Notes: generated by a model not told the origin, from the letters alone. A stretch of 64,000 bases of DNA from an uncultured Bacteroidia bacterium (GCA_902786745.1 CADADR010000002.1:124001-188000); one strand, 5' to 3'; shown: positions 33,846 through 44,349, counted from the stretch's first letter. Translations and numbers: made by a program.

Positions 33846-34505
33846 TTAGATGTCCATGGGTTTCCAATTGGGGTCAAGGATGAGCTTGGCCTCAGTGGCA
33901 GCTTGCATCTGCTCGAAGGTGAACTCGGGGTGGATCTCACGCACCACGATGCCTTCGGGAGTGATGTCCATGACACCCATCTCGGTGATGATCATGTTCA
34001 CCTGTCCGGCAGCGGTCAGGGGCAGCGTGCACTCCTTCAGGATCTTGGGAGCACCCTTCTGGGTGTGTTCCATAGTGAGGATCACGCGCTTGGCACCCAC
34101 GACGAGGTCCATAGCGCCGCCCATACCGGGAGCCATCTTGCCTGGGATAATCCAGTTGGCGAGGTTGCCCTTCTCATCCACTTGCAGGGCACCGAGGAAC
34201 GACACGTTCACATGGCCGCCACGGATGATGGCGAACGAAGTGGCCGAGTCGAAAGTGCAGGCGCCGGGCAACAGCGTGATGGCGCCACCACCAGCGTTGA
34301 TGAGGTTCTTGTCTTCCTTGCCTTCTTCAGGGGTCGGGCCCATGCCCATGGCACCGTTTTCGGTCTGGAGGGTCACGGTGACACCTTCAGGAAGGTAGTT
34401 GGGGATCAAAGTCGGAATGCCAATACCAAGATTGACAACATCGCCGTCGTGCAATTCTTTTGCAGCACGCTTGGCGATCACTTCTCTCATTTCATTTTTG
34501 TCCAT
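33846..34505 (-). CDS. atoA: acetoacetate:butyrate CoA-transferase subunit beta
   Basis: 219 aa. The catalytic ENG motif is at residues 49-51 within TENGAMGMGP; GIGIPTLIPNYL and AGGGAITLLPG are family segments. With AtoD it moves CoA from butyryl-CoA to acetoacetate, releasing butyrate. Unusually, its partner atoD lies 10 kb upstream at the start of the run rather than next to it. The upstream spacer is an A/T-rich repeated word. Confidence 0.93.
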   Translation of the reverse strand: MDKNEMREVIAKRAAKELHDGDVVNLGIGIPTLIPNYLPEGVTVTLQTENGAMGMGPTPEEGKEDKNLINAGGGAITLLPGACTFDSATSFAIIRGGHVNVSFLGALQVDEKGNLANWIIPGKMAPGMGGAMDLVVGAKRVILTMEHTQKGAPKILKECTLPLTAAGQVNMIITEMGVMDITPEGIVVREIHPEFTFEQMQAATEAKLILDPNWKPMDI

Positions 34506-34555
34506 AGTGTGTTGTTATTTAAAGATTTAAGATTTATAATTTAAGATTATTACTC

Positions 34556-35344
34556 TTATTTCATACCTCTCTTTACCATTTCTTGAACCACAAACGAAGC
34601 CACATCGTCGGCGTAGGTGTTCATGCCGAAGCCGGCATCGAAGCCGAGTTCCTTGGCCAGTTCGTGCGTGATACGGGCACCACCACAGCAGCAGATCATC
34701 TTGTCGCGCAGGCCCTCGGCCTCCATCAACTCGATGAAGTTGGTCATGTTGTGGATGTGGACATCCTTCTGCGTCACGGTCTGCGAGACGAGCAGCGCGT
34801 CGGCATGCAGTTCGATGCCTTTGGCGATGAACTCCTCGTTGGGCACCTGCGAGCCGAGGTTGTAAGCCTCGATCATCTCGTAGCGTTCCAGTCCGTAGTG
34901 GCCGGCATAGCCCTTCATGTTCATGATGGCGTCGATACCCACGGTGTGGGCGTCGGTACCCGTCGAGGCGCCGACGATGACGATCTTGCGGCCGATGTTC
35001 TCCTTGATGTACTTGTCGGTCTCGTACATGTCCATCGTCGTGGATTCCACCTTCGGCACATAGATGGTCGAATAGTCGACGGTGTGCGTGCAACTACCGT
35101 AGCAGTTGACGAAGGTGAAACCGGGCGTCAGTTCCCTGTAATACACCACGCTGGGGTTTTCCAGTCCCATCTTCTTCAGCAGCAGTTTGGCCGCTTCGAT
35201 GGCTTCTGCACCGCATGGCACAGGCAAGGTGAAGCTCAACTGCATCTTGCCGTCGTTCATGGTGTCGCCGTAGGGCTTTATCTTGGTGAGGTCTAGGGTT
35301 TTGTCGTAATCCTTGGCCTCCATTGAATACAAACCTTCACTCAT
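34556..35344 (-). CDS. kamE: D-lysine 5,6-aminomutase beta subunit
   Basis: 262 aa. Contains the cobalamin-binding D131-x-H133-x-x-G136 motif (GTDAHTVG) and Lys144 in MNMKGY. His133 as cobalt ligand and Lys144 as the PLP lysine have the same numbers as in the characterised Clostridium sticklandii beta subunit, as far as I recall. It migrates the terminal amino group of beta-lysine from C6 to C5 using adenosylcobalamin and PLP. Its start shares one base with the kamD stop (TAATG). Confidence 0.96.
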   Translation of the reverse strand: MSEGLYSMEAKDYDKTLDLTKIKPYGDTMNDGKMQLSFTLPVPCGAEAIEAAKLLLKKMGLENPSVVYYRELTPGFTFVNCYGSCTHTVDYSTIYVPKVESTTMDMYETDKYIKENIGRKIVIVGASTGTDAHTVGIDAIMNMKGYAGHYGLERYEMIEAYNLGSQVPNEEFIAKGIELHADALLVSQTVTQKDVHIHNMTNFIELMEAEGLRDKMICCCGGARITHELAKELGFDAGFGMNTYADDVASFVVQEMVKRGMK

Positions 35345-36897
35345 TATTTCTTCCCTTTCATTAGTTCAACAAACGGATTCAAATAATTCTCGCTCTTCAG
35401 CGTCACGCCAGCCAAGCCCTTGCCGCCGTTCTTCGGACGTTTCACGTCGCCGAAGATACCTTTCTCCAAGGCGGTGAACAGGCCTTCTTTGACGAGTTCT
35501 TCAAGCAGCTTGATGGTGTTGTCGAGCACCAAGTGGGCGCGCTGACGGCAGATGCCGCCTTCTTTGAACTCCATCTCCTCGCCGATATCCTTCATGTTGT
35601 TGAAGATGTAGCGGGCGTTCTCGATGGAGAGGTAACGGTCGCTCATGAACGGCGTGTGGATGGCCTCGGTAGGCATACCCAGCAGTTGCAGGCCCTGGTG
35701 CGTCCAGATGCCGATGATGTTGAACAAGGCATCCTGGATGTGGCCACGGAAGATGTTGCCCGTCATGAACTTGGTGGGCGGCATGTATTTCAGCGGCGCG
35801 TTGGGGAAAATCTCGCGGGTCATCTGTGCCTGGGCGAGTTCCATGAGGAAGCCGTTCTCAAGCATCGGGTCCATCTCGAAGGCGTGACCCAAGCCCATCT
35901 GCTCTTCGGGCAGACCGGCAATCTTGGCCAGTTGTTCGTTGATGAGGTCGGAGGCCAACACAGTGTGTGCGGCTTCCACAGCGTCGGCGGTGGTCAGGTA
36001 GTTGTCCTCACCCGTGTTGATGATGACGCCCGCGAAGCCGTTGATGATACGGCTCATGTATTGGTCGATGAGGGTGCGCTGCATGTTGATGTCGCGGAAC
36101 AAGATGCCGTAGAGGGCGTCGTTCAGCATGACATCGAGGCCTTCGAAAGCGCCCATGATGGCGATTTCGGGCATGCAGAGACCCGAACAGTAGTTGCAGA
36201 GGCGGATGTAACGGCCTACCTCCTCGCCCACTTCGTCCAAGGCCTTACGCATGATGCGGAAGTTCTCCTGCGTGGCGAAGGTGCCGCCGAAGCCCTCGGT
36301 GGTGGCGCCGTAAGGCACATAGTCCAAGAGGCTCTGACCCGTGGTACGGATCACGGCGATGATGTCGGCTCCCTGACGGGCACCGGCCTGGGCTTGCACC
36401 ACATCCTCGTAGATGTTACCCGTGGCTACAATAATATAAAGGTATGGCTTGGGGCCTTCGCCGATGGTTTCGAGGTAATGCTCGCGGCGGGCGCGGCGGG
36501 TGCGGATGCGCGTCAGGCTCTCGTCGATGACGGGCTGCAGCGTGGCGGCAATCTGTTTCTGGTCGCGCGTCACCACCTTGGTGATGTCGAGTTCGCCTTT
36601 GGCCACCTTCTCGGCGATTTGTTGCGGGTTGAGGCCCGTCTGGATCATGGCGTTGGCGATGAAGAACAGGATGCCCTCGCCGAGCACGCCCTTGTCCTTG
36701 ATGGCGTCCACCACCACATTGGGCAGCGGCACATCGCTTTCGTCCACCCCGTCGATGCCCATCAGTCGGGCGAGGGTGCGCTCCACGGCCACCGTGGTGT
36801 ATTGCTCGCAGAAGGCCTGCACATCGTCAGCGATGTTCTTCGCCAGCCCCCTGGCATACTCCACTTTCTTAAAATCAAGTCCTAATTTACTTTCCAT
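35344..36897 (-). CDS. kamD: D-lysine 5,6-aminomutase alpha subunit
   Basis: 517 aa, normal length. Starts MESKLGLDFKKVEYARGLA, with the barrel segments YLYIIVATGNIYEDVVQAQ and GLCMPEIAIMG typical of the alpha subunit that holds the PLP and substrate. It acts with KamE. A T9SS-sorted gene has been placed between it and kamC, so the usual kamC-kamD adjacency is broken. Confidence 0.96.
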   Translation of the reverse strand: MESKLGLDFKKVEYARGLAKNIADDVQAFCEQYTTVAVERTLARLMGIDGVDESDVPLPNVVVDAIKDKGVLGEGILFFIANAMIQTGLNPQQIAEKVAKGELDITKVVTRDQKQIAATLQPVIDESLTRIRTRRARREHYLETIGEGPKPYLYIIVATGNIYEDVVQAQAGARQGADIIAVIRTTGQSLLDYVPYGATTEGFGGTFATQENFRIMRKALDEVGEEVGRYIRLCNYCSGLCMPEIAIMGAFEGLDVMLNDALYGILFRDINMQRTLIDQYMSRIINGFAGVIINTGEDNYLTTADAVEAAHTVLASDLINEQLAKIAGLPEEQMGLGHAFEMDPMLENGFLMELAQAQMTREIFPNAPLKYMPPTKFMTGNIFRGHIQDALFNIIGIWTHQGLQLLGMPTEAIHTPFMSDRYLSIENARYIFNNMKDIGEEMEFKEGGICRQRAHLVLDNTIKLLEELVKEGLFTALEKGIFGDVKRPKNGGKGLAGVTLKSENYLNPFVELMKGKK

Positions 36898-36938
36898 ATT
36901 TTTCGTTTATGTTGTTTAAATAATTGATAATTTGTTCT

Positions 36939-37799
36939 TTACTTCTTAATGATTTGTTTCGTAATGGTTTCCGATGGTGTAATCACCTTTATAATATAAG
37001 TACCTGAGTTTTGATCTGAAAAGTCAAGAATACCGTCTTGCGTTTCTTTTACCAACTGTCCAAGTGAGTTAAAAACATGTACTTTAAATGCTTCAACGCC
37101 TTCAATTATCACGATGTCCTTTACTGGATTAGGATAAATGGATATTTCAGAATCCTTATTTTCCTCAACGACATCATAAGTGCAATAACCGTATTCCGGG
37201 TTTTGCCAAATGAGATCTCCGTTTTGATGGAAACATAAACCAACATTATAACCTCCTACAATGTCCTCGGTTCCACTATATAACAAGCCAAAATTGCTAC
37301 CTATGCCTTCTATCCAAGTTTCAATGGCATTAGGTTCTCCAATAAAACCATATTCCAGTCCAAACCAATACATTTTCCTGTCAATTCCTCCAATTTGCTC
37401 TATACTAATGGAATCAACAATAAGTTCTTCTTCAAAATATCCAATTCTCAAAGTATCTCCAACATTGGCATTAAAATCATAGAGTAATCTCTCAGTTTGA
37501 TTATTCAATCTTACCCATAATTTACCGTCCTCTTCCCTAAGCAATGTGAACAAGTGAGGGTTGTCTCCGTCTTTAGTTCCCATGAGTTTCGTATATTGAA
37601 CACCGCCAATGAGGGTGTCACCCGAACACCAATTGACATAATTGGAATATCCTTCAATAAACAAACCAGCCGACACAACGCTGAGTGTGTTCCATTCATT
37701 ACCTTCCTGGAGGAAAGGCACATAATCTTGCGCTTTTATTGTCACCCTTCCTGCCATCAGCATGAGCGAAAGCAAAACAAATAATTTTATGTTTTTCAT
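36939..37799 (-). CDS. secreted protein with T9SS C-terminal sorting domain
   Basis: 286 aa. Signal peptide MKNIKLFVLLSLMLMAG... ending near IKAQ. The central part is strand-rich with no recognised domain. The last ~75 residues form a type A T9SS sorting domain: ISIYPNPVKDIVIIEG, VHVFNSLGQLVKE, GTYIIKV and a basic end. It is AT-rich compared with its neighbours and unrelated to lysine metabolism, so it looks like a passenger inserted into the kam genes. Its start overlaps the stop of the small frame at 37796 (ATGA). Confidence 0.88.
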   Translation of the reverse strand: MKNIKLFVLLSLMLMAGRVTIKAQDYVPFLQEGNEWNTLSVVSAGLFIEGYSNYVNWCSGDTLIGGVQYTKLMGTKDGDNPHLFTLLREEDGKLWVRLNNQTERLLYDFNANVGDTLRIGYFEEELIVDSISIEQIGGIDRKMYWFGLEYGFIGEPNAIETWIEGIGSNFGLLYSGTEDIVGGYNVGLCFHQNGDLIWQNPEYGYCTYDVVEENKDSEISIYPNPVKDIVIIEGVEAFKVHVFNSLGQLVKETQDGILDFSDQNSGTYIIKVITPSETITKQIIKK

Positions 37800-37900
37800 T
37801 TCAACATCCTCCTTTCTTCCACGCCCTCCAGCACCTTCATCTGCTGAATGGCGATTTTGTTCAGTTCAATCAGTCTATCGCGTTGCGGCATACCTTTCAT
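37796..37900 (-). CDS. possible 34-residue peptide between kamC and the T9SS gene
   Basis: Frame MKGMPQRDRLIELNKIAIQQ... (34 aa, charged and probably one helix). Its ATG overlaps the kamC stop (TGATG) after GGAGGAAATG, a good Shine-Dalgarno, and its stop overlaps the next start (ATGA). The tight coupling at both ends argues for translation. It could be a real small protein, a leftover of an earlier gene, or only a reinitiation device. Confidence 0.4.
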   Translation of the reverse strand: MKGMPQRDRLIELNKIAIQQMKVLEGVEERRMLK

Positions 37901-39330
37901 CACGCATTTCCTCCTTTCTCATTCAAAGGGGTCGATTTCGACCCCTTTGGGTCTAACCCTATCGAATTCGATAGGGTAAATTGTGTCGAATTCGACATAA
38001 TTAAAATCTCTCTCGCCTCGGCAATCCACTCCTTATCAATCCCCAAACTCTCGGCGATGTTCAGCGCCTCGTGCGGCACTTCGCCGTCTTGCACCTCGAC
38101 GAGTTCGTAGTTCATCGTGCCGTTCTCGAAGCCCTTCACGCGGAGGCAACGGGCATCGGTCGGCTCTATATCGTAATGCGTGGTCATGACGAGGCTCACA
38201 TTGTCGCCCCTCAACACCTTCACCAAGGCCGACACCAAAGCCGTTCCCTCGGTGGGATTGGTGGTGCGGGCCGGCTCGTCAATCAACGCCACTATCTTTC
38301 TGTTTTCACGCGATGCCTTGATGACGGCATCGATGTTCTTCATCTCTGCGGCAAACGACGACAGCCCCTTTTCGATGGACTGCTCGTCACCGATGCAGAA
38401 GAAAACCTCATCCTTGACGGCAATGTCAGCCGATTGGGCCGGAATGCCGAACCCGTATTGGAACAGGTACTGGCACAGCGTCAAGGTCTTCAAGACCACG
38501 GTCTTGCCACCCATGTTGGCGCCCGTGATCAAGGTGGGCTTCTGCCCAAAGGTGAGGCTCACCGGCTGGAAAGCGCGTTTGCGCTGCGCCAAGGCGTCCT
38601 TCACCTGCGGATGGAACATCGCCTCGTAACGGCTGATGTCATCCTTCGAAATGGTCGGGAAGCAAAGTCCCAACTGCTTTATCTGCAAGGCTTTGGCGAG
38701 GTTCATGTCAATCTTCGCCATCGCGATTTGGGCTTCTTCCAAAGCCTTCGCGAAAGGAACCAACTGCTTGCTCAAATCCCTACGCACACCTTCTTCAATC
38801 TCGGCACACTCGGCCAAGAGTTCCTCTTGCCGGCTTGGATTCTGGCGCATCTGCGCACGCAGGTCACGCAGTTCCTGACAGTAGGAGTCATAGACATAGA
38901 AGGTCGCCATCTTCAGCCCGTCGGGGTCGAGGATGGTGATGACCTCGTTCAAGTCAGGCACGGCGATGGCCTTATCCAAGCCATGGGCTTTCATCCGCTC
39001 CGCCACATCGACGGCCAAGATGGCCAGATGCTTCACCTCGAAGAGTTCGATGTCGTCCAAGACGGCCTGTTGCCCGAGGTTCTTGATGGTCGTGCGGATG
39101 TCCTTCAGTCCCTGGAGGCGGAACTGGAGCGTATTAATATAAGGTGTATCGACCTCCTCCACGAAACGCACGAACTGCCTTAGCACCTCATACGATTGGG
39201 CAATCTCCTCCCCCGTCCGCATCATCGGCATGTCGAGCATCCAACGGCGCGTATAGCCCGCTTGCAGTTCGAGTTGCTCGAACACATAACGCAGGCCGCA
39301 GGGCGATTCTATGTGGTCTCTCAATTGCAT
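37900..39330 (-). CDS. kamC: lysine 5,6-aminomutase reactivase ATPase (MutS-related)
   Basis: 476 aa. The C-terminal half is a MutS-type ATPase: Walker A ANMGGKTV, Walker B VALIDEPARTTNP, and TTHYD. The N-terminal half is helical and lacks the MutS mismatch-binding domain. Proteins of this kind occur in lysine-fermentation clusters and, with KamB, are thought to exchange damaged cobalamin on the aminomutase. The last ~34 residues, after AREILI, are encoded by three palindromes and look like an added tail. Overlaps kamB by ten bases. Confidence 0.9.
   Translation of the reverse strand: MQLRDHIESPCGLRYVFEQLELQAGYTRRWMLDMPMMRTGEEIAQSYEVLRQFVRFVEEVDTPYINTLQFRLQGLKDIRTTIKNLGQQAVLDDIELFEVKHLAILAVDVAERMKAHGLDKAIAVPDLNEVITILDPDGLKMATFYVYDSYCQELRDLRAQMRQNPSRQEELLAECAEIEEGVRRDLSKQLVPFAKALEEAQIAMAKIDMNLAKALQIKQLGLCFPTISKDDISRYEAMFHPQVKDALAQRKRAFQPVSLTFGQKPTLITGANMGGKTVVLKTLTLCQYLFQYGFGIPAQSADIAVKDEVFFCIGDEQSIEKGLSSFAAEMKNIDAVIKASRENRKIVALIDEPARTTNPTEGTALVSALVKVLRGDNVSLVMTTHYDIEPTDARCLRVKGFENGTMNYELVEVQDGEVPHEALNIAESLGIDKEWIAEAREILIMSNSTQFTLSNSIGLDPKGSKSTPLNEKGGNA
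37925..37997. repeat. three successive palindromes within the 3' end of kamC
   Basis: 37925-37948: AAAGGGGTCGA, two bases, exact complement. 37956-37977: a 22-base perfect palindrome with core TCGAATTCGA. 37984-37997: TGTCGAATTCGACA, perfect. All share a TCGA(A/T)TTCGA core but have different flanks. They encode the odd C-terminal tail of KamC. Confidence 0.85.
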
Positions 39331-40334
39331 TCCTTTTTCATTAAATCATACACCGGAAGTTGTATCGCTTCCGAAAGCCTGTTGCACAGCGTGTCGGAGT
39401 CCAAGGTCACGCCCAAGGGCGAGGTCGGATTCACCGTCACGGCGATGAGTTTGCTCTTTTGCAGCACGCGGATCTTTCCGCCTGCCTTCAAGAACAGTCG
39501 GTACTGCTGCGGGCTGACGAAGATCTTGGTGAAGTCGCGCACCACCAGTTCGCAGGTCTTCAGTTTCGGGTTCTTCCTCACCTTCTCGAGGAAGCCGTCC
39601 ACCAAGGCGCCGGCCACATAGAGGGTCTTGCAGCGGTCCATGCCCTCGAAGCGGAAGTCTTGCGACAGCGAGGAGATGTGGCTCAACTCGTGCAACGCGC
39701 CTTCGTCATCGATATACCACACGCCTTTCTCGATGGGCATCAGCAGGTTAAGATTGGCCTCCTCCGTCAGCGGGATCTTGATCAGGTCCACCACGAAGGC
39801 GGTCTGTTGCACCAGCGTATTCATGTTGGTTGAATACGCAGCGCCCGTGGCCAGTATCATGCTCTGGCTCACGGCGGGCGAAGCGAGGCTCATGCGCGAC
39901 AAGGCCCCGTCGATGATAACGAGTTCGATGCCCACGCGGTGCATGTCCTTCATCCAGCGCTTCAGTCCACTCGACGACGAAGGCCCCGACAGGAGTATCT
40001 TGCCCCCTGTCAAGGCTTTGGCCGTCACCACACGACCCAAAGAGGTGTTTTCGTCGCTCACGTCAATGAGTTCGGAGACGATGCGTTTCTGGCGGTAGTG
40101 CATCTCGGAAGTGCCGAAATACATGCCTTGGCGAAGATAGATCTCCGGCTTCTGGGTGCGCGTCACCTGGTCGGTGGTCTCTCCATCAATGCCTATTGAA
40201 GTCACGGCAATACGCTTCCTCTCGACGGGCAGGCGGTCGAGCACATAGTTCAGACTGACGGTCTTCCCCGTGTTCTTCTGCAAGCCGACTATCGAGAGGC
40301 TGTCGTAGTTCAATATTTCGTTGATGAAGGACAT
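39321..40334 (-). CDS. kamB: lysine 5,6-aminomutase reactivase subunit
   Basis: 337 aa. N-terminal P-loop GLQKNTGKT near residues 17-25 and a long alpha/beta domain (IELVIIDGALSRM, GGKILLSGPSSSSG). It matches the second component, KamB, found beside the MutS-like protein in lysine-fermentation clusters. Its stop lies inside the start of kamC (overlap of ten bases), so the two are made together. Confidence 0.85.
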   Translation of the reverse strand: MSFINEILNYDSLSIVGLQKNTGKTVSLNYVLDRLPVERKRIAVTSIGIDGETTDQVTRTQKPEIYLRQGMYFGTSEMHYRQKRIVSELIDVSDENTSLGRVVTAKALTGGKILLSGPSSSSGLKRWMKDMHRVGIELVIIDGALSRMSLASPAVSQSMILATGAAYSTNMNTLVQQTAFVVDLIKIPLTEEANLNLLMPIEKGVWYIDDEGALHELSHISSLSQDFRFEGMDRCKTLYVAGALVDGFLEKVRKNPKLKTCELVVRDFTKIFVSPQQYRLFLKAGGKIRVLQKSKLIAVTVNPTSPLGVTLDSDTLCNRLSEAIQLPVYDLMKKECN

Positions 40335-40343
40335 CTTGTTTAA

Positions 40344-40430
40344 TTATGAATTCTGAATGCGGAATGCTGAATTTCGCGATGCGATGCTGGGCTTCGCCCA
40401 ATTCCGCATTCCACATTCATCATTCCGCAT
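40344..40430. repeat. intergenic word-repeat hairpin (GGAATGCNGAAT type)
   Basis: Left words TGAATGCGGAATGCTGAAT and right words ATTCCGCATTCCACATTC are inverse complements around a GC-rich middle (GGGCTTCGCCC). Fills the kamA-kamB spacer. Confidence 0.75.
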
Positions 40431-40432
40431 TT

Positions 40433-41707
<1,275 letters not shown>

Positions 41708-41710
41708 AGT

Positions 41711-41800
41711 AGTCTTTTTTTGACTTCGGGACTTCGGGACACGGGACTTCGGGACATCCAACCCGTCCCGTAGTCTCGCAGTCCCGCAGTCTCGTAGTCC
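41711..41800. repeat. intergenic word-repeat hairpin (CGGGACTTCGGGAC type)
   Basis: Left: GACTTCGGGAC repeated about three times. Right: GTCCCG, AGTCTCG and CAGTCCCG words in inverse order. Fills the kdd-kamA spacer. Confidence 0.75.
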
Positions 41801-41804
41801 TCAA

Positions 41805-42878
41805 TTACGCATACAATTCCTCAAAGATCTTACGCAGTTTCGGGCTTTCGCGGAGTTCCTGCAGGGTGAATTCGGCGTGGCCTTTGGTGTAGCCGTTACC
41901 CATGATCATGTTCACGTCGCTGCCGATACCTTCAGCACCCAAGGAAGCCTTGGTGAAGCTGGTGGCCATCGAGAAGAAGTAGACGATACCGTCGTCCTTC
42001 GTGCAGAGCACAGCGGTCATTTCCTGATCCGGAACGTTGACGCAGTTGATGGTCACGTCTGCCATCTTGCCGTTGGTCAGGCGTTCAACGAGTTCGTAAA
42101 CCTGCACGGGGGTCATGCCGGCAGCGCTTTCCACGATGTCGCAGAAACCGAGGTCCTTGATACGCTGGGTCGACTTGGGGCTGTTGGCGATACCGATCAC
42201 CTTACCCGTGACGCCGACGCGCTTCTTGGCTTCGTAGGCGCAGAGCATACCGCTCTTACCACCGGCGCCGAGGATGACGACGGTCTGGCCGTATTGGCAC
42301 AACTTGGCGGTCTGGGCGGGAGCACCAGCCACGTCGAGGGCGCTCAAAGCGAGTTTCTCGGGCATGTCGGTCGGGATCTTGGCATAGATGCCGCTTTCAA
42401 ACAGGATGGCCTTACCCTTGATGTCCACTTGGTCAACATCGGGACGGATGGCGAGGATCTCGTCGATGCGGAGCGGGGTCAGCGAGAGGCTGACGAGGGT
42501 GGCGATGCGGTCGCCTTCCTTCAGGTCGATTTTGCCTTTCAGGGCGTCACCGATCTTCTCGACCTTGCCGAGGAGCATACCGCCAGAGCCGGTACGACGG
42601 TTGCGGTGCTTGCCTTGCAGTTCCACGTTGAGGAACATTTCCTTCTTCACCTCTTCCATGATCTTCTCTTCGCTTGCGCCAGGACCAGCCTGTTGCTTGG
42701 CGTAGTTGTGGATGTCGGTGAACGAAGCCGAGTCGATATTCAGGGTCTGCACGTCGATGAGGATCTCGTTGTCCCAAATCTCGTCCATGTTGTTGTTCAG
42801 TTTGTTAGCGGGTTGCGGCAGCACGCCGACGGGTTCGATTACACGGTGAGTACCGTATTTGTTACCATGTTTTTGCAT
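41805..42878 (-). CDS. kdd: L-erythro-3,5-diaminohexanoate dehydrogenase
   Basis: 357 aa. Rossmann-type NAD-binding segment VVILGAGGKSGMLCAYEAKK, and the family-typical N-terminus MQKHGNKYGTHRVIEP. It oxidises and deaminates 3,5-diaminohexanoate to 3-keto-5-aminohexanoate, giving NADH and ammonia. It lies between kamA and kce as in other lysine fermenters, but a lipoprotein gene has entered between it and kce. Confidence 0.95.
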   Translation of the reverse strand: MQKHGNKYGTHRVIEPVGVLPQPANKLNNNMDEIWDNEILIDVQTLNIDSASFTDIHNYAKQQAGPGASEEKIMEEVKKEMFLNVELQGKHRNRRTGSGGMLLGKVEKIGDALKGKIDLKEGDRIATLVSLSLTPLRIDEILAIRPDVDQVDIKGKAILFESGIYAKIPTDMPEKLALSALDVAGAPAQTAKLCQYGQTVVILGAGGKSGMLCAYEAKKRVGVTGKVIGIANSPKSTQRIKDLGFCDIVESAAGMTPVQVYELVERLTNGKMADVTINCVNVPDQEMTAVLCTKDDGIVYFFSMATSFTKASLGAEGIGSDVNMIMGNGYTKGHAEFTLQELRESPKLRKIFEELYA

Positions 42879-42942
42879 TGATTTGTAATTTAATGATTTA
42901 ATGATTATTAGATTGATTCGTTATTACTTCAATATAGGACAT

Positions 42943-43482
42943 TTAATTAAGTCTAATCTTTGTTTCAACGGGATTTAATTGAATAAAATCACCATCATTC
43001 CATCCCGCCTTTGACAAAACTGAAATCAGGTTACTTGATATTTCATGACTTTCCAAACTTAATTCAAAAGCACGATTCGACAAAGGGCCAGAAAACCCAC
43101 AAAGATAAGAGCCTAGATAATACTTCTTATTTGGTTCAATAACTATTGTACCAAAAAACTCTTTTAATTCTTGCGACCAGTTCATAAACTTTATATCCCC
43201 AACAGGTACCTCAATACGAACCACATTATAGGTTCCTGCAGGTAGATTGGGAATGACTGCGTCCTTTGAAAATCCTGATAGAGATTTGGAATCATATTGT
43301 TGATGCGTTTCAATATTTTCAATTCTAATCATTATTCCATAACCAGTCATACCAGTTCCTTTTGACATAGCAGAGATGGCAAGAACAGAAGAATTAGGTT
43401 GATTCGGATCTTTGGCCACCTTTGAAGCGGCACAAGACGACAATACCAAGATTATCAACGCGAAATACAAGACCTTTTTCAT
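42943..43482 (-). CDS. hypothetical lipoprotein inside the lysine run
   Basis: 179 aa. Lipoprotein signal with lipobox LSSC at residue 17. The mature part is strand-rich (GIMIRIENIETHQQYDSKS, NLPAGTYNVVRIEVP), the latter recalling PEGA-like or carboxypeptidase-regulatory folds. AT-rich compared with kdd and kce. It has no evident link to lysine catabolism; a passenger gene is likely. Confidence 0.75.
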   Translation of the reverse strand: MKKVLYFALIILVLSSCAASKVAKDPNQPNSSVLAISAMSKGTGMTGYGIMIRIENIETHQQYDSKSLSGFSKDAVIPNLPAGTYNVVRIEVPVGDIKFMNWSQELKEFFGTIVIEPNKKYYLGSYLCGFSGPLSNRAFELSLESHEISSNLISVLSKAGWNDGDFIQLNPVETKIRLN

Positions 43483-43514
43483 AGTTGCCGAATTAAAGAT
43501 TCAATTCTCCTTTA

Positions 43515-44348
43515 TTAATTACGCGGTTTCAATCCCAGAATTTCGCGAGCTTCGTCGGAGGTAGCAATCGGGCGACCGAGTTCGTTGGCGAGGCGAACGA
43601 CCTTGGCGACCAATTCACCATTCGATTGAGCGAGAACGCCCTTCGAGAGGTAGAGGTTGTCCTCGAAGCCCACGCGGACGTTACCGCCCATGGCGATGGC
43701 AGCGGCAGCCATCGGGAAGGCATGACGACCTACGCCGGTGACGGTCCAAGTGGAGCCAGCGGGGATGCCGTTGACGAGCCAGCAGAGGTTGGCGACGGTG
43801 GCGGGAGTGCAGCCGGGCACGCCCAACACGAAGTTGAACTGCATGGGAGCGCCAGGGGCCTGACCCTTCTTGGCCATGTTGAGGATGGTGTCGAGGTGAC
43901 CCATCTCGAAGCATTCGTATTCGGGCTTGATGCCGCGTTCCATCATGCGTTTGCCGAAGGCGCGCATGGTCGGCATGGTGTTGTCGAAGATCTCGTCGCC
44001 GAAGTTGCAGGTACCGCAGTCGAGGGTAGCCATCTCGGGCAACGGGTTGGTGTCGGTCGATTGGAGACGCTCGTCGGGAGTCATGCCGACGGCACCGCCG
44101 GTCGAAGGGATGAGGATGACGTTGGGGCACACCTTCAGGATGGCCTCTTCGCACTCTTGGAAACGGCCACGGTCTTGGGTGGGCGTGCCGTCGTCCCAGC
44201 GGACATGCAGGTGCACGATGGCGGCACCAGCATCGACGGCTGACTTGGCCTCGCGCACGATTTCCTCAACGGTATAAGGCACATTGGGATTCTGTTCCTT
44301 GGTGACTTCTGCGCCGCAGATGGCGGCAGTGATGATCAGCTTTTCCAT
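43515..44348 (-). CDS. kce: 3-keto-5-aminohexanoate cleavage enzyme
   Basis: 277 aa. BKACE family: zinc-site HLHVR near residues 47-51, with IPSTGGAVGM and the MQFNFVLGVPG segment. It cleaves 3-keto-5-aminohexanoate with acetyl-CoA to 3-aminobutyryl-CoA and acetoacetate. The two GxxHxFP/AMGGNVRVGFEDN motifs of the family are present. Confidence 0.95.
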   Translation of the reverse strand: MEKLIITAAICGAEVTKEQNPNVPYTVEEIVREAKSAVDAGAAIVHLHVRWDDGTPTQDRGRFQECEEAILKVCPNVILIPSTGGAVGMTPDERLQSTDTNPLPEMATLDCGTCNFGDEIFDNTMPTMRAFGKRMMERGIKPEYECFEMGHLDTILNMAKKGQAPGAPMQFNFVLGVPGCTPATVANLCWLVNGIPAGSTWTVTGVGRHAFPMAAAAIAMGGNVRVGFEDNLYLSKGVLAQSNGELVAKVVRLANELGRPIATSDEAREILGLKPRN

Positions 44349-44349
44349 T

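Noticed and set aside
33835..33867. 11-codon upstream extension of crt
   Set aside because: Lies within the end of atoA and does not match crotonase N-termini.
35533..36885. 450-codon plus-strand frame
   Set aside because: Antisense to kamD, which is certain from its motifs; composition is that of a shadow frame.
37925..37997. CRISPR-like array
   Set aside because: Three palindromes with different flanks and no equal-length unique spacers; no cas genes in the window.
38071..39183. 370-codon plus-strand frame
   Set aside because: Antisense to kamC; no motifs, no promoter or ribosome site.
41877..42881. 334-codon plus-strand frame
   Set aside because: Antisense to kdd; no domain.
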